Positions 1 to 6,103 of a DNA stretch of 16,487 nucleotides are shown here, in pieces. How positions within the stretch are numbered: the stretch's first letter is position 1; each line of letters begins with the position of its first letter. A program made the translations under genes and the position numbers. The notes below the pieces were generated by a model that worked only from the letters and a program-made list of their open reading frames with translations, did no database searches and had not been told where the DNA came from. The stretch is from DASTCC01 sp035711465 (lineage in GTDB: Bacteria; Acidobacteriota; Vicinamibacteria; Vicinamibacterales; SCN-69-37): positions 1 to 16,487 of the forward strand of contig DASTCC010000340.1 in NCBI GenBank assembly GCA_035711465.1, written 5' to 3'.

Positions 1-53
1 AGGACCTCTGTCCCCTTTTCAGCCGAATCTGTGGAAAAGGGCTCCGTCCCCCT
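1..53. repeat. REP-like inverted repeat downstream of the PilZ gene
   Basis: CCCTTTTC at 13-20 pairs perfectly with GAAAAGGG at 34-41 across a 13-nt loop. The outer flanks carry a near-identical direct repeat, CTCTGTCCCC at 6-15 and CTCCGTCCCC at 42-51. It lies just after the stop of the minus-strand PilZ gene, so it could act as a 3' end or transcription-stop hairpin, but there is no U-run after the stem on the minus strand. The GGGGACAGAG-type sequence resembles short dispersed palindromes common in intergenic DNA of GC-rich bacteria; that identification is from memory and not tested. Confidence 0.45.
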
Positions 54-64
54 TCGGGCCCGCG

Positions 65-763
65 CTACCGACTCCCGTCAGGCGGCTCGTCGTGTTCGTC
101 GATGAACGCGTCCAGGGCGGCCTGATCGGTCGCGTTGACGAGCTCGAACTGCACGCCCATTCCGACTTTCCGATCCGACCAGGCGACGCGGCCGAGCGCT
201 TCGAGGTCCGACGCGCTGCCCGGGAGGCGGAACTTCAGCGTCACGCCTTCCCCCGACTTCGGCGGGTTCATCGTCCGCACGGCGAGGCCGCCCTTGCCGA
301 CGTCGAGCGTGACCGCGCCGGCGATCGTCTGGCTCGTCCGGTACGACACCGGAACACCGAGCGTCACACGCGTGCTCGATCGGCGGTTGAAGTTGTCGGG
401 AAACAAGTGCGGCGCGAGCGCCGGCAGAATCTGCGCGGTCGCCGCGTGTTCGTTGATGTAGGCCTCGATGCCCGCCGAGGCGAGCTGCGCGATGTCGCCG
501 GCGTCGCCGATCGACCCCGAGAACACCGCCACCGGCACTCGCATCCCGTCGGCGCGGCGGAGCCGCGGCAGGATCGCCGGCCCTTCCTCGCTCAGGCCGA
601 GGTCGAGGACGATCAGATCCACCGGCCGCGCCGCGTCGGCGAGCGCCTGCATCACTTCGCCCACGGCGTCGGCGGCGACGCACAGATGACGGGCGTCCGC
701 CAGCGCCGCCCGGAAGCGGTCCCGTACGGATCGATCGCGGTGGCCAACGAGAATCGTCTTCAC
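65..763 (-). CDS. Response regulator receiver-PilZ fusion protein
   Basis: A 232-residue cytoplasmic protein with a GTG start. Residues 1-120 look like a receiver domain, with phosphoacceptor Asp54 in VDLIVLDLGL and the switch Ser82. The conserved lysine after the fifth strand is not visible (AYINEH at 101-106), and the usual acidic pair near residue 10 is reduced to His8-Arg9-Asp10, so phosphorylation is uncertain. Residues 125-225 match a PilZ domain: NRRSSTR at 126-132 supplies the RxxxR c-di-GMP motif, and DVGKGG at 154-159 is the second motif, with Gly where Ser is usual. The VAWSDR and MGVQFE strands fit the PilZ barrel. The likely role is c-di-GMP sensing in motility or surface behaviour, with no partner visible nearby. 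It is transcribed away from the lysW-like gene across a 184-bp spacer; only a weak GAGA-like ribosome site precedes the start. Confidence 0.85.
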   Translation of the reverse strand: MKTILVGHRDRSVRDRFRAALADARHLCVAADAVGEVMQALADAARPVDLIVLDLGLSEEGPAILPRLRRADGMRVPVAVFSGSIGDAGDIAQLASAGIEAYINEHAATAQILPALAPHLFPDNFNRRSSTRVTLGVPVSYRTSQTIAGAVTLDVGKGGLAVRTMNPPKSGEGVTLKFRLPGSASDLEALGRVAWSDRKVGMGVQFELVNATDQAALDAFIDEHDEPPDGSR

Positions 764-843
764 GTCGTCTCAACGGCAGGCGTGCCGGGACGACGAAGTG
801 TAACCAGATCTTCGTCGCGCCGCACGGGCCGGCGGGTTGACCT

Positions 844-873
844 TTGCGGGTCCTCGAAAGCCGTGACTATAAT
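844..873 (+). promoter_or_regulatory. Predicted sigma70-type promoter of the lysW-like/larE pair
   Basis: A perfect TATAAT at 868-873 is preceded 18 nt upstream by TTGCGG at 844-849, a partial match to the -35 consensus. The transcript would start about 65 nt before the ATG at 948. The untranslated leader holds a small hairpin, CGCCCG at 891-896 pairing with CGGGCG at 900-905 around ACA. A perfect -10 is notable in DNA this GC-rich and suggests fairly strong expression. Confidence 0.6.
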
Positions 874-947
874 CGCGACAAGGGGTTTTTCGCCCGACAC
901 GGGCGGGCTGATGCGACTGGAGCGCGTCATGCCGACAAGGAGAACGT

Positions 948-1226
948 ATGGCGACCTGTCCTGAGTGCGACGCCGAGCTCGAAATCGACGACGAAGACAT
1001 CGACGAAATGGAGGTCGGCGATCCCTGGGACTGCGAGGCATGCGGCAGTCGCCTCCGCGTCGCCAGCCTCGATCCGCTCGACTTCGATTCCGATGACGAA
1101 GACGACGACGAGGACGACGAAGAAGAGGGCGACGACGAGGCGAACGGCGCCGACGAGGACGACCTCGACGACGACTTCGACGACGACGACGGCGGCGACG
1201 ACGGTGGCGGAGACTGGGACGAGTGA
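948..1226 (+). CDS. LysW-like zinc-ribbon protein with hyperacidic tail
   Basis: A small 92-residue protein. Residues 1-45 resemble the amino-group carrier LysW: a zinc ribbon with Cys4/Cys7 (TCPEC) and Cys29/Cys32 (CEAC), followed by LDPLDF, comparable to the LDPL segment of LysW. LysW proteins are about 55 residues and end in EDWGE, whose terminal Glu carries the amino acid during lysine or arginine synthesis. Here the C-terminus is GDWDE, also ending in Glu, but it is separated from the ribbon by a long acidic stretch: 33 of residues 44-92 are Asp or Glu. The start is fixed by AAGGAG at 937-942, five nt before the ATG. The stop overlaps the larE start (GTGA), implying translational coupling. 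No lysX, lysZ or argX-like gene is present, so a carrier role is unproven; a metal-binding or partner protein for LarE is equally possible. Confidence 0.7.
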   Translation: MATCPECDAELEIDDEDIDEMEVGDPWDCEACGSRLRVASLDPLDFDSDDEDDDEDDEEEGDDEANGADEDDLDDDFDDDDGGDDGGGDWDE

Positions 1227-2065
1227 CGAAGCCTGAAGGCGTTGAGGCGCTGTTGCGCGAGCGCGAGGCCGCGCTGCTGGCGAGGCTCGATGCCTGCCGG
1301 TCGCTGATCGTCGCCTACAGTGGCGGCGTTGACTCGGCCTACCTCGCGTGGGCGGCCCACCGCGTCCTCGGCGACCGCGCGCTGTCGGTGACCGCCGACA
1401 GCGCCAGTTACCCGGAACGCCATCGCACCCGCGCGCTGAAGCTCGCCGAGACGTTCGGCTTCAATCACGAGATCATCACCACCGACGAGCTGGCGCGGCC
1501 CCAGTACCGCGCCAACGCCACCGATCGCTGTTATCACTGCAAGCACGAGCTGTTCACGCATCTGACCGCGATCGCGCGCGCGCGCGGCTTCACCGCCGTC
1601 GCCGACGGCGCCAACGCCGACGATCGCGGCGACTATCGCCCCGGCCGCCGCGCCGCGCGCGAGTTCGGCGTCGTGAGTCCGCTCGACGAGGCCGGGCTCA
1701 CCAAGTCGGACATCCGCGAACTCTCGCGCCGCGCCGGCTTGCCGACCTGGGACGAGCCCGCGTCGGCATGCCTGTCGTCGCGCATCCCGTACTTCTCCGA
1801 AGTCACCGAAGCGAAGCTCCACACGATCGAACAAGCTGAGGAGGCGCTGCGCGCGCTCGGCTTCCGCATCCTCCGCGTCCGTCACCACGGCGACGTCGCC
1901 CGCATCGAGCTCGCGCGCGAGGAGATGAGCCGCGCGCTGGATCCGGAGATCGCCGCCGCGATCGATCGCGCCATGCGCGCCGCCGGCTTCAAGTTCGCGG
2001 CGCTCGATCTGCGGGGCTACCGCCTCGGCAGTCTCAACGAAGGCGTCACCCTCCAGCTCGTCTGA
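1223..2065 (+). CDS. larE: ATP-dependent sulfur transferase LarE
   Basis: A 280-residue cytoplasmic PP-loop ATPase. The P-loop SGGVDS is at 33-38. DRCYHCK (Cys103, Cys106) and SACLSSRIPY (Cys183) supply three cysteines. LarE family members insert sulfur into pyridinium-3,5-biscarboxylate mononucleotide during synthesis of the nickel-pincer cofactor of lactate racemase. Single-cysteine members sacrifice their own sulfur, whereas three-cysteine members are reported to bind a [4Fe-4S] cluster and act catalytically; this protein fits the latter by pattern. Length is normal for the family. It starts with GTG at 1223, overlapping the lysW-like stop by 4 nt. No larA, larB or larC is in the window, so the substrate here is inferred from family only. 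Its 3' end lies 15 bp from the stop of the convergent methyltransferase gene. Confidence 0.9.
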   Translation: MTKPEGVEALLREREAALLARLDACRSLIVAYSGGVDSAYLAWAAHRVLGDRALSVTADSASYPERHRTRALKLAETFGFNHEIITTDELARPQYRANATDRCYHCKHELFTHLTAIARARGFTAVADGANADDRGDYRPGRRAAREFGVVSPLDEAGLTKSDIRELSRRAGLPTWDEPASACLSSRIPYFSEVTEAKLHTIEQAEEALRALGFRILRVRHHGDVARIELAREEMSRALDPEIAAAIDRAMRAAGFKFAALDLRGYRLGSLNEGVTLQLV

Positions 2066-2080
2066 GCCGGCGCCGCCGTC

Positions 2081-2818
2081 TCATCGCTTTCTCGCCACGC
2101 AGAGCAGCGACGTGCCGATCGGAAGATCGACCGCGCGCATCATCAGATGCTCGATCCGCAATGCGGCATCGAAGACCGCATTGACCGGCGCCGCCGGGAC
2201 CTGCAGATCGTTCTCGGACGCGACCGCTGCGCGGCCACGGACGCGGTCGAGCCACCGTACCGCCAGCGTCGCCGGAAACGTGACCATGTTCGTGAACGTC
2301 ATCCGCTCGATCTCGAAGCCGGCGCCTTCGAGCAGCTGACGCAGCCGCGGCCGCGTGTAGCGCCGCAGCTCGTGCGTCAACGCCGAGTGCGACCCGTGCA
2401 GCATGTCGAGCGCCGCGGCATTGACGATCGCGACCCCGCCGGGCTTGACCACTCGGTACATCTCGCGCACTGCGGCGTGCTCGACTGGCTCGGGCAGGCT
2501 GTAGAGGACGTCGAACGACGTTGCGACGTCCATGCTCGCGTCTCCGAACGGCAGGGCCGCGACCGATCCGCGCACCATCCGGCGCCCATGCCGTCGTCCT
2601 TCGGCGAGGCCCGCGGCGTTGAGCTCGACGCCGATCGCGAGGCCGAAAGCGGACAGCCAGTCGAGATTGCGGCCGGTGCCGGCGCCGCAGTCGACGATGG
2701 CGAGGCCGCGCCGGCCCCCGAGAGCGCGCGTCAGGACCTGTTGACTGTTGCGCCGCAGGCCGAGAAACCAGAAATGACGGTCTTCAGCGCGCGCCGTCGC
2801 CTCGAGCATCCGATCCAT
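2081..2818 (-). CDS. Class I SAM-dependent methyltransferase
   Basis: A 245-residue protein with the Rossmann-type methyltransferase fold. Motif I, DCGAGTGRN, is at 43-51. The acidic end of strand 2 is GVEL at 63-66. SFDVLYSLPE at 101-110 and VVKPGG at 123-128 are the later core motifs. The N-terminal segment around DRHFWFLGLRRN is typical of methyltransferases that act on small molecules, quinones or sugars. The exact substrate cannot be read from the sequence. It is monocistronic on the minus strand, converging on larE and diverging from pal. No Shine-Dalgarno sequence precedes the ATG; a -10-like CACAAT (minus strand, 2827-2832) lies 8 nt upstream, so a leaderless transcript is possible. 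Met4 is an alternative start. Confidence 0.85.
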   Translation of the reverse strand: MDRMLEATARAEDRHFWFLGLRRNSQQVLTRALGGRRGLAIVDCGAGTGRNLDWLSAFGLAIGVELNAAGLAEGRRHGRRMVRGSVAALPFGDASMDVATSFDVLYSLPEPVEHAAVREMYRVVKPGGVAIVNAAALDMLHGSHSALTHELRRYTRPRLRQLLEGAGFEIERMTFTNMVTFPATLAVRWLDRVRGRAAVASENDLQVPAAPVNAVFDAALRIEHLMMRAVDLPIGTSLLCVARKR

Positions 2819-2826
2819 CGCGCGCG

Positions 2827-2832
2827 ATTGTG
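2827..2832 (-). promoter_or_regulatory. Candidate -10 box of a leaderless methyltransferase transcript
   Basis: CACAAT on the minus strand matches TATAAT at four of six positions and sits 8 nt before the ATG, with no ribosome-binding site between. No good -35 is visible. The call rests mainly on spacing and on the similar layout before pyrK and the GT2 gene. Confidence 0.3.
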
Positions 2833-2884
2833 GCCGAATCGTCGTCGAGATGAGAAGAAGACGCCGGATTCAGGCCCGAATTCG

Positions 2885-2914
2885 TTGACACGTACACCGC
2901 CAAATTTGTAAGCT
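2885..2914 (+). promoter_or_regulatory. Predicted promoter of the pal-like gene
   Basis: A perfect -35 box TTGACA (2885-2890) is followed after 18 nt by TAAGCT (2909-2914), which keeps the critical T-A and final T of the -10. The leader to the ATG at 2963 is about 40 nt. The gene then has a clear AGGAG at 2952-2956, six nt before the start. Confidence 0.6.
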
Positions 2915-2962
2915 CGCGGCAAAGTGTTGAGTCTGCGCCATTTCCCCCAGCAGGAGAGCCTG

Positions 2963-3553
2963 ATGTCCCGAGATTTCCTCCGCCTGACCTCGCTGTTCGT
3001 CGCGGCCGGTCTCTTGACTGTGTCGGTGGCCTGCGGCAAGAAGGCGCCGGATCCGCCACCGCCCGCCCCGCCCCAGAATCAGCCGCCGGCCGTGACGAAC
3101 ACGCCGCCACCGCCGCCGCCGACGCCGAACAACCCGCCGCCGACGCCTGCGCCGCCCGTCGTGGACAACGAAGAGACGCGGTTCGCGCGGATGTCGCTGG
3201 AGGAGCTGAACCGATCGGGCGCGCTCGAAGACGTGTTCTTCGAATACGACAAGGCCGACCTGAGCGATCGCGCGCGCGCGAGCCTGCAGAAGAACGCCGA
3301 CTACCTGAAGAAGTGGACGTCGACGCGCGTGACGGTCGAAGGGCACGCCGACTCTCGCGGCACGAACGAGTACAACCTCGCGCTCGGCGAGCGCCGCGCG
3401 GCCGCGATTCGCGACTATCTCGCCAGCCTGGGCATTCCGGCCGCGCGCATGGCGGTGGTGAGCCGCGGTGAGGAGTCGCCGGTCTGCACCGACGACGCCG
3501 AGTCCTGCTGGTCGAAGAACCGCCGGGGCGCGTTCGTCTTTACCGCGAAGTAG
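2963..3553 (+). CDS. pal: Pal-like OmpA-family peptidoglycan-binding lipoprotein
   Basis: A 196-residue lipoprotein. The start at 2963 is preferred over an in-frame GTG at 2924 because AGGAG lies six nt upstream and the signal peptide then has normal length. Residues 1-23 form a lipoprotein signal ending SVA before Cys24, the predicted lipidated residue. Residues 29-66 are a proline-rich linker (runs of up to six Pro). Residues 85-196 form an OmpA C-terminal domain: FFEYDKADL, then VEGHADSRGT, with Asp130 and Arg145 spaced as the diaminopimelate-binding pair, then YLASLGI. Cys175 and Cys182 near the end could form a disulfide. It likely tethers the outer membrane to peptidoglycan, as Pal does in Tol-Pal; tolB and tolA are not in the window, so another OmpA-type lipoprotein remains possible. 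Its 3' end overlaps pyrF by 14 bp on the opposite strand. Confidence 0.85.
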   Translation: MSRDFLRLTSLFVAAGLLTVSVACGKKAPDPPPPAPPQNQPPAVTNTPPPPPPTPNNPPPTPAPPVVDNEETRFARMSLEELNRSGALEDVFFEYDKADLSDRARASLQKNADYLKKWTSTRVTVEGHADSRGTNEYNLALGERRAAAIRDYLASLGIPAARMAVVSRGEESPVCTDDAESCWSKNRRGAFVFTAK

Positions 3554-4265
3554 AGGAGAGGGCGCCGGCCATTTCGGCGCCGATCCTTTCGGCGGTCGCG
3601 CGCGGATCGGCCGCGCCGGTGATCGGCCGGCCAATCACGAGATAGGTACTGCCCGCGGCCATCGCGCCTGCCGGCGTCGACGTTCGTTGCTGATCGTCGG
3701 GGCCGGCAGCCGCCGCGCCGCCGCGGATGCCGGGCGTCACGATCACGAAGCTCGATCCGCACGCCTCGCGAATCGCCGCGGTCTCCTGCGGCGACGCCAC
3801 CACGCCGTCCAGGCCCGCCGACTGCGCCATTTTCGCCAGATGCACGACCTGCTCGAGCGGCGACCGCGCGACCCCGATCGATCGCAGCGTCGCTTCGTCG
3901 AAGCTCGTCAACACCGTCACGCCGATCACGAGCGGCCGCGGCCCGCTGCCCGCCGCAGCGTCGGCGGCATTGCGTGCGGCGGCCATCATCGCCTCGCCGC
4001 CGCCGGCGTGCACGTTCACCATCCAGACCCCGAGCGACGACGCCGACGCGATCGCGCCGGCGATGGTGTTCGGAATGTCGTGATATTTGAGGTCGAGGAA
4101 CACGCGATCGCCGCGCGCGACGAGCTCGCGAACGACGGCCGGTCCCTCGGCGGTGAACAACTGATGGCCGACCTTGTAGCCGCCGACGGCGCCGCGGAGC
4201 CGATCGGCGAGCGCCAGCGCTTCGCCCGCGGAGGCGACGTCGAGCGCGATCAGGATGCGGTCCAT
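3540..4265 (-). CDS. pyrF: Orotidine 5'-phosphate decarboxylase
   Basis: A 241-residue TIM-barrel enzyme that converts OMP to UMP, the last step of de novo pyrimidine synthesis. Seen: ALDV at 7-10 (Asp9), YKVG at 30-33 (Lys31), DLKYHDIPNT at 58-67 with catalytic Lys60 and Asp63, VTVLTS, TPGIR, and the phosphate-binding VIGRPI near the end. This is the short bacterial class I form. The ATG at 4265 was chosen because family homology begins there; upstream sequence in this frame is low-complexity antisense of pyrD. It overlaps the pyrD stop by 16 bp and is the last gene of pyrK-pyrD-pyrF, so it is probably translated by coupling. Its TAA stop lies inside the 3' end of the convergent pal gene. 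Confidence 0.95.
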   Translation of the reverse strand: MDRILIALDVASAGEALALADRLRGAVGGYKVGHQLFTAEGPAVVRELVARGDRVFLDLKYHDIPNTIAGAIASASSLGVWMVNVHAGGGEAMMAAARNAADAAAGSGPRPLVIGVTVLTSFDEATLRSIGVARSPLEQVVHLAKMAQSAGLDGVVASPQETAAIREACGSSFVIVTPGIRGGAAAAGPDDQQRTSTPAGAMAAGSTYLVIGRPITGAADPRATAERIGAEMAGALSSTSR

Positions 4266-5191
4266 GCCGGCTCCCGTCCGGGCAGCTCGAGCTTCCCGAT
4301 CAGCTCCGAGACGCTCGCGAGACGATGACGTTCGAGGTACGAGGCCAGCCCGGCGACGAGCGGCGACCAGATGAACGGATCGACGAAGTTCGCCGTGCCC
4401 ACCTGCACCGCCGACGCGCCGGCGATGATGAACTCGAGCGCGTCGTCGATCGTCGCGATGCCGCCCATGCCGATGATCGGCAGCTTCACCGCCTGGTGGC
4501 ACTCGTGCACCATCCGCACCGCGATCGGCCGGATCGCCGGCCCGCTGAGCCCGCCGACGACGTTAGTGAGCTTGGGCTTGCGCGTCTCGACGTCGATGGC
4601 CATCGCCAGGAACGTGTTCACGAGCGACACGGCGTCGGCGCCCGCTTCTTCGGCGGCGCGCGCGAACGACGCGACGTCGGTGACGTTTGGCGTCAGCTTC
4701 GGGATCACCGGACGCGAGGTGACTTTGCGAACGGCGCTGACGACGTCGTAGGTCCCGGTCAGCGAACAGCCGAACTGAATCCCGCCTTCCTTGATGTTCG
4801 GGCAGGAGATGTTGAGCTCGATCGCGTCGACCCCGTCGTGATCGTCGAGCACGCGCGCGATCTCGCAGTACTCGTCCAGCGTCGATCCGCAGATGTTGAC
4901 GATCGTCGTCGCGCCCAGGCGGCGCAGCTCCGGCAGCTTCTCGGCGACGAACCGGTGCACGCCGATGCCCTGCAGGCCGATGGCGTTGAGCATGCCGGCG
5001 GGCGTCTCGACGATGCGAGGCGGCGGGTGGCCCTCGCGCTCGGCGAGAAACAGGCCCTTGACGGCGACGCCGCCGAGTGTCGACAGGTCGATCGCGTGCG
5101 CGTATTCGAGGCCGTAGCCGAAGCAGCCGGATGCGGCGATGAACGGATTCCGCAGGTGCAGCTTGCCCAGGCGAACGGAGAGATCGGCCAT
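4250..5191 (-). CDS. pyrD: Dihydroorotate dehydrogenase, class 1B catalytic subunit
   Basis: A 313-residue FMN enzyme that oxidises dihydroorotate to orotate. Seen: NPFIAASGCFGYG at 15-27, VAVKGL with Lys45, NISCPN at 127-132 with Cys130 as the catalytic base of class 1 enzymes, PKLTPN with Lys165, and the FMN phosphate loops GMGGI and VQVGTANF in the C-terminal third. The cysteine base and the adjacent pyrK identify class 1B, which passes electrons through the PyrK FAD and 2Fe-2S cluster to NAD. The protein is probably cytosolic, since no membrane-targeting helix is present. ATG at 5191 shares one base with the pyrK stop (TGATG), and the gene overlaps pyrF by 16 bp. An upstream extension in frame runs through pyrK and was rejected. 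Confidence 0.95.
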   Translation of the reverse strand: MADLSVRLGKLHLRNPFIAASGCFGYGLEYAHAIDLSTLGGVAVKGLFLAEREGHPPPRIVETPAGMLNAIGLQGIGVHRFVAEKLPELRRLGATTIVNICGSTLDEYCEIARVLDDHDGVDAIELNISCPNIKEGGIQFGCSLTGTYDVVSAVRKVTSRPVIPKLTPNVTDVASFARAAEEAGADAVSLVNTFLAMAIDVETRKPKLTNVVGGLSGPAIRPIAVRMVHECHQAVKLPIIGMGGIATIDDALEFIIAGASAVQVGTANFVDPFIWSPLVAGLASYLERHRLASVSELIGKLELPGREPAWTAS

Positions 5192-6027
5192 CAGTGGCCT
5201 CCCGCGGGAAGCGCGTCCCAGACGAGCCGGTGCGCGTCGAAGACCGGCCCCTCGAGACACGAGCGGACGAAGTGGCCCTTCGGGCTCCCGCTCTGTTTCA
5301 CCGGTACGACGCAACTGTAGCAGCCGCCCATGCCGCAGCCCATCACCGGCTCGAGCGAAACGAACACCGGACGGCCGGCACGTTCGCCGACTGCCGCAAC
5401 GGCGCGCATCATCGGCGTCGGGCCGCAGGCATAGATCGTCACCGGACGATCGGCCGGCTCGGCGGCCAGCGCGCGCTCGAGCGGCGTCGTCACCCGGCCC
5501 TTCTCGCCGAGGCTGCCGTCTTCGGTCGTGAGCACCACGGTCGCGCCGAGCGACTCGAACAGCTCGCGATAGTAGAGATCGGCGCCGCTGCGGGCGCCGT
5601 AGAAGAGCGTCATCGGCGTGCCGCGCGCGGCGAGCGCTTCGGCGAGCGTCGCGAACGGCGCGAGTCCGACGCCGCCGGCGACCATCCAGGCCAGCCCGTC
5701 CGGACCGACCGGTTCGAAGGGCTGACCGAGTGGGCCGAGCAGCGAGAGGACGATCCCTTCACGCGCCTCGTAGAGCAGCGCCGTGCCGACGCCGACCCGC
5801 TTGTTCAGCAGGCTGACGCCGATCGGCGTGCCGTCCTCGTCGCGGACGAGCTCGAAGATCGAAAACGGACGCCGCAGCATCGGATCGAGCCCGGGCGCGG
5901 TCTTGATCATCACGAACTGGCCGGGCCGCGCGGCGCGTGCGATGTCCGGGGCGCGGAGGGCGATGACGTTGTAGTCGGGCGAGAGGCGGCGGTTGGCCAT
6001 CACCTCGGCCGCCACGTCGAAGATCAT
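5191..6027 (-). CDS. pyrK: Dihydroorotate dehydrogenase electron transfer subunit
   Basis: A 278-residue ferredoxin-reductase-type protein and partner of PyrD. FAD-binding motifs are PGQFVM at 35-40 and RRPFS at 52-56. The NAD-binding half has AGGVGLAP at 117-124 and YACGPTPMM at 199-207. The 2Fe-2S cluster ligands are Cys231, Cys236, Cys239 and Cys257 (GCGMGGCYSC, then SC). The family places cluster and FAD between FMN in PyrD and external NAD. It is the first gene of pyrK-pyrD-pyrF. No Shine-Dalgarno sequence is visible; a promoter-like TTGGCC-N18-TACACT ends 7 nt before the ATG, suggesting a leaderless message. A second ATG at 6000 is possible but would remove part of the first strand. No PyrR-binding motif was found upstream. 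Confidence 0.93.
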   Translation of the reverse strand: MIFDVAAEVMANRRLSPDYNVIALRAPDIARAARPGQFVMIKTAPGLDPMLRRPFSIFELVRDEDGTPIGVSLLNKRVGVGTALLYEAREGIVLSLLGPLGQPFEPVGPDGLAWMVAGGVGLAPFATLAEALAARGTPMTLFYGARSGADLYYRELFESLGATVVLTTEDGSLGEKGRVTTPLERALAAEPADRPVTIYACGPTPMMRAVAAVGERAGRPVFVSLEPVMGCGMGGCYSCVVPVKQSGSPKGHFVRSCLEGPVFDAHRLVWDALPAGGH

Positions 6028-6034
6028 CCGGTCG

Positions 6035-6064
6035 AGTGTACAAGGCCGGGGGCCCGGCGGCCAA
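6035..6064 (-). promoter_or_regulatory. Candidate promoter of pyrK-pyrD-pyrF
   Basis: On the minus strand TTGGCC (6059-6064) and TACACT (6035-6040) are separated by 18 nt, each matching four of six consensus bases. Only 7 nt separate the -10 from the pyrK ATG, which would give a leaderless transcript. The remaining part of this 76-bp divergent spacer is GC-rich palindromic sequence and must also hold the promoter of the divergent phosphatase-like gene, which I cannot place securely. Confidence 0.4.
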
Positions 6065-6103
6065 GCGCGGGCCGGGCCGGCGTGGCAACATAGACGGCAC
6101 GCG

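Noticed and set aside
770..1888. A minus-strand frame with a long serine run opposite the lysW-like and larE genes
   Set aside because: The serine run is only the complement of the GAC-rich acidic tail; the plus strand has a promoter, a ribosome site and recognisable families.
2066..2080. Terminator between larE and the convergent methyltransferase
   Set aside because: Only 15 bp separate the stops and no hairpin with a U-run can be drawn.
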